64,000 bases of DNA from Pelomonas sp039929605 (GTDB lineage: Bacteria > Pseudomonadota > Gammaproteobacteria > Burkholderiales > Burkholderiaceae_C), in assembly GCF_039929605.1 (NCBI RefSeq), contig NZ_JBDSQX010000155.1, positions 1-64,000 on the forward strand. Reading direction: 5' to 3'. The notes beneath the pieces are model-generated. The model worked only from the letters and a program-made list of their open reading frames with translations, was not told the origin of the DNA and made no database searches. The position numbers and the translations under genes are program-made. Of this stretch, positions 58,708-64,000 are shown piece by piece. The first letter of the stretch is position 1. Every line of letters begins with the position of its first letter.

Positions 58708-59658
58708 ATGATCGACATCAATCTCCAGAACTTCCAAGCCGAACTCATCAATGCCTCCCAGACCCAGCCCGTGCTGCTGGACATCTGGGCGCCCTGGTGC
58801 GGCCCCTGCCGCACGCTCGGCCCCATCCTGGAGAAGCTGGAGACGGCCTACGCCGGCCGCTTCGCGTTGGCCAAGCTGAACAGCGACGAGGTGCCCGAGA
58901 TCGCCACGCAGCTCAGCGAGATGTTCGGCGTGCGCTCCATTCCCTTTTGCGTGATGTTCGTGGGCGGGCAGCCGGTGGACGGCTTCGTCGGCGCCATTCC
59001 CGAGGCCCAGATCCGCGAGTTCCTGGACAAGCATGTGCCGCCCGGCGAGGAACTGGCAGCCGAGGAGGACGTTGGCAGCGCTGACGACCTGATGGCCGAG
59101 GGGGACCTCGAAGCGGCTTTGACGAAGCTCGCCCATGCCGTCGAGGCCGACCCATCCAACGACACGGCTCGCTTCGACTACGTGAAGGCACTGCTGGAGC
59201 TGGGTCTCGTGGCCGAAGCCCGCGAGGCCTTCGCGCCTGTCGCCGCCAAGGCGGCCGACACGCTGGTGCCCTCGCCGCGCCTTGCCGCGCTGGCCAGTTG
59301 GCTGACCGCCTGCGAGGCCGCAGCCTCGGCGGACCCGGCCGCGCTGCAAGCCGCCATCGTCGCCAACAAGCGCGACTTCGAATCCCGCTTTGCGCTGGCC
59401 CAAAGCCATCTGGCAGGGCAGCGCTTCGCCGAGGCGATGGACGAACTGCTGGAAATCATCATGCGCGACAAGGCCTGGAACGGCGAGGCTGCGCGCAAGA
59501 CCTACGTCGCCATCCTGGAACTGCTCGCCAAGCCGGCGCCCAAGCCAGCCGCCGAGGCCAAGGGCGGCGCGCTGGAACTCACCGGCAAGGCGACCGTCGT
59601 GCAGAGCGACCCGTTGATCGACCAGTACCGGCGCAAGTTGTCGATGGCGTTGTTCTAG
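58708..59658 (+). CDS. cnoX: Thioredoxin-like chaperedoxin with TPR (CnoX/YbbN)
   Basis: 316 residues. An N-terminal thioredoxin domain (1-110) carries a complete WCGPC active site, unlike E. coli CnoX, which has SxxC, so this protein should have redox activity. The C-terminal part (about 125-280) contains TPR-like helical hairpins. CnoX protects proteins from hypochlorite and passes them to chaperones. A perfect hairpin follows the stop. Confidence 0.92.
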   Translation: MIDINLQNFQAELINASQTQPVLLDIWAPWCGPCRTLGPILEKLETAYAGRFALAKLNSDEVPEIATQLSEMFGVRSIPFCVMFVGGQPVDGFVGAIPEAQIREFLDKHVPPGEELAAEEDVGSADDLMAEGDLEAALTKLAHAVEADPSNDTARFDYVKALLELGLVAEAREAFAPVAAKAADTLVPSPRLAALASWLTACEAAASADPAALQAAIVANKRDFESRFALAQSHLAGQRFAEAMDELLEIIMRDKAWNGEAARKTYVAILELLAKPAPKPAAEAKGGALELTGKATVVQSDPLIDQYRRKLSMALF

Positions 59659-59667
59659 GAGCCTATC

Positions 59668-59701
59668 GGGCGTTGGGTCGGATGCGACTGACCCAACGCC
59701 C
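59668..59701. terminator. Perfect 12-bp hairpin between convergent genes
   Basis: GGGCGTTGGGTC (59668-59679) pairs with GACCCAACGCCC (59690-59701), ten-base loop, between the thioredoxin-like gene and the Ser/Thr kinase gene. No T-run follows, so it may act with Rho. Confidence 0.75.
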
Positions 59702-59709
59702 ATCGTCGC

Positions 59710-61404
59710 TTAAGGCACGCCACCCTGGCTGTTCCGCAGCTCCCGCAGCTTCACGCACTCGGCATCGTTGCGGAACTGCGATTTCTCGCACTGCCGATCG
59801 ATACACCAGGCGCGGGCCAGCAGTATGCGGCGACCGCAGGCTTCGCCGGGCGTGCGGGGTTCTGGCGCGACGGCGGCTGGGGAAGGCGTGACCTGTGCGG
59901 GCGTGGCGGTTGCCGAGGCCGCCGGCTCGGGAGCGGCGAACACGGGGCTGCGCGGCATGGGGCGGAAGTCGCCGGCCTTCTCGGTGACGATGGGCTTGAG
60001 GGCGCCGCCGTCGCGGCGCGTCAGGGCAGGCGCGGAGGCTGCGGCTGGCACCGGGCGCGTGGTCGGGGGCACGGCTTTAGGCAGCAGGGCCGATGCCGCT
60101 GGCACCGGGGCCGAGGCAGCTTCGACCACCACCGGCGCGCTTGCGGGTGCCGCGGCAGCAGATGCGGGCACGGCAGGCGCCGACGCAGACGGGGCGGCCG
60201 AGGCAACCATCGACACCGGCGGCGGTGCGTGCTTGGCCACGTTGTCGCGCAGTTGCGCCACAAAGAGGCCCAGCAGCACGAGGGCCAGCACGCCAGCAGC
60301 GACAAGCACCAGCGGTTTGGGCCGGCCACGGGCAGCAGCAGAGACAGGCGCAAGGGCCGGCACGAGGGTCGTGTGCAGCATCTCCTCGGGCAAGGCCTGC
60401 ACGGTGTCGACGAACTCAATGTCGAGCGCTTCAGCGGGCTCGGCCGGCGGGGGTGGTGGCGCTGCCCGCGCCGGACGCGCAGGAGCGGCCTGGGCCGGGG
60501 GCACACTCGCGCGGCCCGCGATGACTTCGCGCCAGGCGGCCACGTTTTGCGGGCGCTGGTGCGGTGGCACACGCAGGCCCCAGTCCATCGCGGCGAGGAA
60601 GGCCGGCGAGTAGCCGTCGACGGCGAGCGGCGCCAGCTCGTCGCCCATGGCACGCGCGGTGCAGGGAGGCGGCGGGCGGCCGGTCAACAGGTCATGCATG
60701 ACGGCGGCCAGCGCGTAGAAATCGGTCCAGGGACCCTGCTTCAGGCTGGCAGCCTCGGCGTATTGCTCGATGGGCGCAAAGCTGGGCTTGAGGATGGCCG
60801 TGAAGACCTGCGTACGGTCGCCGATGGCCTGGCGGGCGGCGCCGAAGTCCAGCAGGATGGGCGTGCTGCCGTCGGCGGGCAAAAAGATGTTGTCGGGTGC
60901 GACATCGCGGTGCCAGACGTTCTGGGCGTGCAGCGCCTCCAGGCCGCCCAGCACGGCGTCGAAGACGCGCCGCGCCCAGGCCTCCGTCGGCGGTGTGGCC
61001 AGCGCGCGACGGGCCTCGCGGAGGTTCTGGCCAACAAGGCGCGGCATGGCCATGTAGGCGGTGCCGTTGGCCTCCCAGAAACGGTAGACCTTGAGCAACG
61101 AGGGGTGGTCGAAGCGGGCCAGCAGGCGCGCCTCGTTGACGAAGCTGCGGCGACCCAGCTCGAAGGTGTCGCGCATGGACAAGGAGCGTACCGACACCTG
61201 CGAGCGCCCGTCGCGCTGCGCGAACTGGCTGGGCATGTACTCCTTGATCGCGACCTCGCGTTCCAGCGAATGGTCGCGCGCGAGGTAGACGATGCCGAAA
61301 CCGCCGACGCCCAGGGTGCCAAGGATTTCAAGCTCGCCAAAGCGGGTGCCCTTGGGCAAGGCCAGCAGGGCGTGGTCGGCGTCGTCGTCGGGAGCGGCGG
61401 TCAT
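59710..61404 (-). CDS. Membrane Ser/Thr protein kinase, HRDVAPDN type
   Basis: 564 residues. A kinase domain (about 20-300) has the P-loop GVGGFGIV, Lys54, a catalytic HRDVAPDN (Asp167) with Ala where eukaryotic-type kinases have Lys, and DFG (Asp186). A Pro/Ala-rich linker, one transmembrane helix (about 373-392) and a low-complexity Ala/Pro periplasmic tail with a Cys-rich end (ACGRRILLARAWCIDRQCE) follow. The HRDxAPDN form recurs in proteobacterial kinases and is presumed active. It faces the thioredoxin-like gene; the TPR-like gene is upstream. Confidence 0.9.
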   Translation of the reverse strand: MTAAPDDDADHALLALPKGTRFGELEILGTLGVGGFGIVYLARDHSLEREVAIKEYMPSQFAQRDGRSQVSVRSLSMRDTFELGRRSFVNEARLLARFDHPSLLKVYRFWEANGTAYMAMPRLVGQNLREARRALATPPTEAWARRVFDAVLGGLEALHAQNVWHRDVAPDNIFLPADGSTPILLDFGAARQAIGDRTQVFTAILKPSFAPIEQYAEAASLKQGPWTDFYALAAVMHDLLTGRPPPPCTARAMGDELAPLAVDGYSPAFLAAMDWGLRVPPHQRPQNVAAWREVIAGRASVPPAQAAPARPARAAPPPPPAEPAEALDIEFVDTVQALPEEMLHTTLVPALAPVSAAARGRPKPLVLVAAGVLALVLLGLFVAQLRDNVAKHAPPPVSMVASAAPSASAPAVPASAAAAPASAPVVVEAASAPVPAASALLPKAVPPTTRPVPAAASAPALTRRDGGALKPIVTEKAGDFRPMPRSPVFAAPEPAASATATPAQVTPSPAAVAPEPRTPGEACGRRILLARAWCIDRQCEKSQFRNDAECVKLRELRNSQGGVP

Positions 61405-61477
61405 GGCGCGCGAGAGTACCGCAGCCTTGGCTGGGCAACAGCCCGAAAACCCGGGCTTACGGTGGCTTCTAGCGCGT

Positions 61478-62599
61478 TCACCGTGGCGGAGTGCCCAGAC
61501 CAGCCGCCGTCAGCCGCTCGGCCCAGTGGCGCCGCTGGGCGGCATCTTGCACCCAGGATACCGTTGCCGCCTCCGCTTCGCGGGCGGCCAGCGCCTCTTC
61601 ACCCAGCTTGGCGTACACCTGGGCGAGGCGGGCGTGCAGCACGGCACACTCGTCGAGGTCACAGTAGGCGGCGTCCTCGGCCAGCACCTCCACGGCGGCC
61701 TGGTCAGCCAGCGCACGGGCACGCAGGGGCTCGCCGGTGTTGGCCCAGCACCAGGCGAGATCTGCCAGGAGGCTGTAGCCGACCCGGGCGAGGCCGCTTG
61801 ACATGGCAGTGGGCAGGTGGGCTTCGAGCAGGCGGGCCGCGGCGGCAAAGTCGCCCCGCATCGTGAGCAATTGGGCGCGCAGCAGCGGCGTCAGGTCGGC
61901 TCGCGCGGAGCCACCAACGGCGCCGTCAAAGTTTCCGATGGAATCGACACCTAGCATTACGGCCGGCGCCTCGCCAGGCGCTCCGGCTAGGGCCGCATGG
62001 CGGATGCGTAGGGCACGCATCTGCATCTGGTTGTAGAGCAGGGCAGCAAGGCTGGCATCGTCACCCTCGGTTGTGGCACCGCGACGGCCCCAGGCATACC
62101 AATGCGCTGCTGCGGCCTGATTTTCCGACAGGTCCCAGGCCATGCCAAGCGCGGATGCAACACGACATGATGCGGCGGGATCGGCATGCGCGGCCAGCAC
62201 AGCGGTAGCGTGACCGACAAGCTGGTCGATGTCTCGGTCGACAAAGGCCATCTGCGCAAGCCAGGCATCGCAGAGGGTCTGCAGGGTGTTAAGACCTACA
62301 GCGTTAGCCATCACCCGGGCACGACGCACACGCTCGCAGGCACCGCCGCCAAATGCGCCAAAATACGCCACCAACCCTTCCGCCAAATGCAACCAAGCAG
62401 CCAGCTCGATGCGCGGGTTGGCAAGGGCGCTGGCCTGCAGCCGGTTCAGCTCCGCGCGGGCCTCGGCTTCGCGGCCGTGGCGTAGCCACAGGATGGCGCG
62501 CTGAACTTGCAGCACGGCGCAGCGCGCCGGCATGGCGGCCGTCGCGGCGATTTCGCCGTCCAGCCTTTGTGCCAACCGGCTGCGCAGCTGGACGTTCAT
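61478..62599 (-). CDS. TPR-like helical-repeat hypothetical protein
   Basis: 373 residues, entirely alpha-helical with regular Ala-rich helix pairs such as EARAELNRLQASALANPRIELAAW split over repeats. No signal peptide. It resembles the solenoid regions of LuxR/MalT-type proteins or kinase-associated TPRs. It overlaps the stop of purC as ATGA, so it is co-translated with purC, and it precedes the Ser/Thr kinase gene by 73 bases. A scaffolding role with the kinase is a guess. Confidence 0.65.
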   Translation of the reverse strand: MNVQLRSRLAQRLDGEIAATAAMPARCAVLQVQRAILWLRHGREAEARAELNRLQASALANPRIELAAWLHLAEGLVAYFGAFGGGACERVRRARVMANAVGLNTLQTLCDAWLAQMAFVDRDIDQLVGHATAVLAAHADPAASCRVASALGMAWDLSENQAAAAHWYAWGRRGATTEGDDASLAALLYNQMQMRALRIRHAALAGAPGEAPAVMLGVDSIGNFDGAVGGSARADLTPLLRAQLLTMRGDFAAAARLLEAHLPTAMSSGLARVGYSLLADLAWCWANTGEPLRARALADQAAVEVLAEDAAYCDLDECAVLHARLAQVYAKLGEEALAAREAEAATVSWVQDAAQRRHWAERLTAAGLGTPPR

Positions 62600-63492
62600 G
62601 CCGTCAGACGCTGCAAGGCTTCTTCGTACTTCTGCGCTGTCCTGGCGACAACTTCAGGCGGCAGCGCCGGCGCCGGCGCGGTCTTGCCCCAGGGCAGGCC
62701 GTCAACGGTAGCCTGCTCCAGCCAGTCGCGTACGAACTGCTTGTCGTAGCTCGGTGGGTTGCTGCCCGGTGCGTAGCTCTCGACCGGCCAGTAGCGCGAG
62801 GAGTCAGGCGTCAGCACTTCGTCCATCAGCGTCAACGTACCGTCGGCATCCAGGCCGAACTCGAACTTGGTGTCGGCAATGATGATGCCCTGGGTCAGCG
62901 CGAAGTCTGCGGCGCGCTGGTAGAGCTGGATGGAGATGTCGCGCAGGCGGGTGGCGAGATCGCTGCCGATGAGGGCTGCGGCCTGCTCGAAGGAAATGTT
63001 TTCGTCATGGTCGCCCATCTCGGCCTTGGTGGCGGGCGTGAAGATCGGCGCGGGCAGCTTGTCGGCGTTACGCAGGCCGGCCGGCAAAGCCACGCCGCAG
63101 ACGCTGCCGCTGTGCTGGTACTCGGCCCAGCCGCTGCCGGCCAGATAGCCGCGCACGACGGCTTCGATGGGCAGCGGGCTGAGGCGCTTGACCAGCATCG
63201 AGCGGCCTTCGACCTGCTCACGCTCCGCCGCCGTGACGACCGACAGCGGGTCCTCGCCGGTCAGGTGGTTCGGCACGATGCCCTGCAGCTTGTCGAACCA
63301 GAACAAAGCCATGCGGGTCAGCAGCGCCCCCTTGCCAGGGATGGGCTCGCCCATGATGACGTCGAAGGCAGAGAGCCGGTCGCTGGCGACCATCAGGATG
63401 CGGTCCTCGCCGACGGCGTAGTTCTCGCGCACCTTGCCGCGACCGAGCAAAGGCAGCGACGTGAGGGAGGACTGGAGCAGGGCTTGAGGCAT
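62596..63492 (-). CDS. purC: Phosphoribosylaminoimidazole-succinocarboxamide synthase (SAICAR synthase)
   Basis: 298 residues. It joins CAIR and aspartate in purine synthesis, the next step after PurEK. The LGRGKVRENYAVGEDRILMVASD, RGYLAGSGW and IIADTKFEFG motifs are intact. The length is that of the longer SAICAR synthases. The ATG at 63492 is the start. It lies about 4 kb from purE-purK on the same strand but separated by two unrelated genes. Confidence 0.95.
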   Translation of the reverse strand: MPQALLQSSLTSLPLLGRGKVRENYAVGEDRILMVASDRLSAFDVIMGEPIPGKGALLTRMALFWFDKLQGIVPNHLTGEDPLSVVTAAEREQVEGRSMLVKRLSPLPIEAVVRGYLAGSGWAEYQHSGSVCGVALPAGLRNADKLPAPIFTPATKAEMGDHDENISFEQAAALIGSDLATRLRDISIQLYQRAADFALTQGIIIADTKFEFGLDADGTLTLMDEVLTPDSSRYWPVESYAPGSNPPSYDKQFVRDWLEQATVDGLPWGKTAPAPALPPEVVARTAQKYEEALQRLTA

Positions 63493-63539
63493 GGTGAAAG
63501 TGCTGCGGCGAGCGCAGCCGGGGCGGAAAGCGGCGGATT

Positions 63540-63920
63540 TTAGGAGGCGACGAAGTCCCGCACCTGCCGCGCGAAGCGCGTCACCTCGATGGGCTTGGCC
63601 AGATAGCCGTCGAAACCGGCGGCACAAAAGCGCGCCTCGTCGCCCCGCATGGCGTGCGCGGTGAAGGCGATGACGGGCACGCCGGCCAGCCGGGCGTCGG
63701 CCTTGAACTCGCGCGCGAGGCTGAGGCCGTCCACGCCGGGCAACTGGATATCTAGCAGGATGAGATCGGGCTGTCGCGCCCGCAAAGCCACACGCGCCGA
63801 TTCGGCATCTCCCGCGCGCAGCACCTCCATGCCGTCGGCTTCCAGCACGCATTCGGCCAGCAGCAGATTGACCTCGTGGTCGTCCACGACCAGGATGCAC
63901 AGAGCGTCCATCTCAGTCAT
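63540..63920 (-). CDS. Single-domain response regulator
   Basis: 126 residues, one receiver domain: Asp13-Asp14 acidic pair, phospho-acceptor in LILLDIQLPG, Thr/Ser in FTAHAM and Lys in LAKPIE. No output domain. Two possible starts (63920 and 63911) are three codons apart. It resembles the receiver gene at the left end. Its stop lies about 50 bases from the purC start on the same strand, and a repeat copy begins about 46 bases before its start. Confidence 0.88.
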   Translation of the reverse strand: MTEMDALCILVVDDHEVNLLLAECVLEADGMEVLRAGDAESARVALRARQPDLILLDIQLPGVDGLSLAREFKADARLAGVPVIAFTAHAMRGDEARFCAAGFDGYLAKPIEVTRFARQVRDFVAS

Positions 63921-63965
63921 CCATTCCGCATTCGCGGCGCCCGCGATGCATGAAAAACGGGTATT

Positions 63966-64000
63966 CGGGCCGAGCGCCGGGCCGCTCCCAAGCCGGCCCG
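63966..64000 (-). repeat. Dispersed structured repeat, copy D (cut by window end)
   Basis: The 35 bases from CGGGCCGAGCGCCGGGCC onward are identical to copy A at 390-424, including the first hairpin. The rest would lie beyond base 64000, so the expected stop codon at its other end is not visible. Confidence 0.75.

Noticed and set aside
1..64000. tRNA, rRNA, riboswitch, integrase or transposase genes
   Set aside because: I looked for conserved tRNA arms, IS transposase motifs and known riboswitch cores and saw none; a covariance-model scan would be needed to exclude small RNAs.

Overview
The window is a contiguous stretch of chromosome from a high-GC betaproteobacterium. Gene content points to Burkholderiales, probably the Roseateles/Pelomonas/Rubrivivax/Leptothrix neighbourhood. 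This is inference, based on strongly GC-biased codon use, a fused isobutyryl-CoA mutase, an HPPD with a divergent Lrp regulator, PEP-CTERM and FFLEELY-motif proteins, and many GGDEF, receiver and histidine-kinase proteins. I saw no rRNA, tRNA, CRISPR array, prophage or insertion-sequence transposase. Coding density is high; only four gene-free gaps exceed 300 bases.

Layout. 1-3.6 kb: the 3' part of a receiver protein, a MaoC-like hotdog protein and an overlapping thiolase-LysE-SDR operon. 3.9-7.3 kb: a membrane protein, an AraC-type regulator divergent from a cytochrome P450, and a DUF3297 protein. 7.4-16.7 kb: a signalling block in two divergent arms. One arm holds an exported S8 peptidase with a nine-fold hexapeptide tail, a membrane histidine kinase and a receiver-kinase hybrid. 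The other holds an ECF sigma factor, a Ser/Thr kinase with a large helical-repeat region and a small exported protein. 16.7-28.6 kb: metabolic and housekeeping genes (VOC protein, hemerythrin, carbonic anhydrase, isovaleryl-CoA dehydrogenase, NhaR-like regulator, BI-1/YccA protein, IcmF, DUF4143 ATPase, lytic transglycosylase). ivd and icmF share the same ACGT-cored palindrome in front of them. 29-33 kb: OmpA-like lipoprotein, lactonase-like propeller, CreA and a degenerate GGDEF protein. 33.4-39.6 kb: a compact two-component and c-di-GMP cluster (LuxR-type regulator, BON lipoprotein, receiver, CHASE3-type kinase, GGDEF/EAL protein) in which the heptamer GTCCTAC recurs in the gaps. 39.7-53 kb: mixed genes including an NmrA-like protein with a divergent LysR regulator, an M28 peptidase, an EF-G paralogue, an HDOD protein, an ECF sigma factor with a PEP-CTERM protein, and Lrp/HPPD. 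53-64 kb: a fatty-acyl-CoA ligase, an SGNH-like lipoprotein, purE-purK-threonylcarbamoyl-AMP synthase, a CnoX-like thioredoxin, a second Ser/Thr kinase, purC with an overlapping helical-repeat gene, and a single-domain receiver.

The most unusual signals are: a dispersed structured repeat (three copies plus one cut by the window end) that starts a few bases after stop codons in a consistent orientation and has covarying hairpins; the GIVMSE-tailed peptidase next to two kinases and opposite a sigma factor/kinase operon; and two recurring operator-like motifs, at ivd/icmF and in the 34-39.6 kb cluster.
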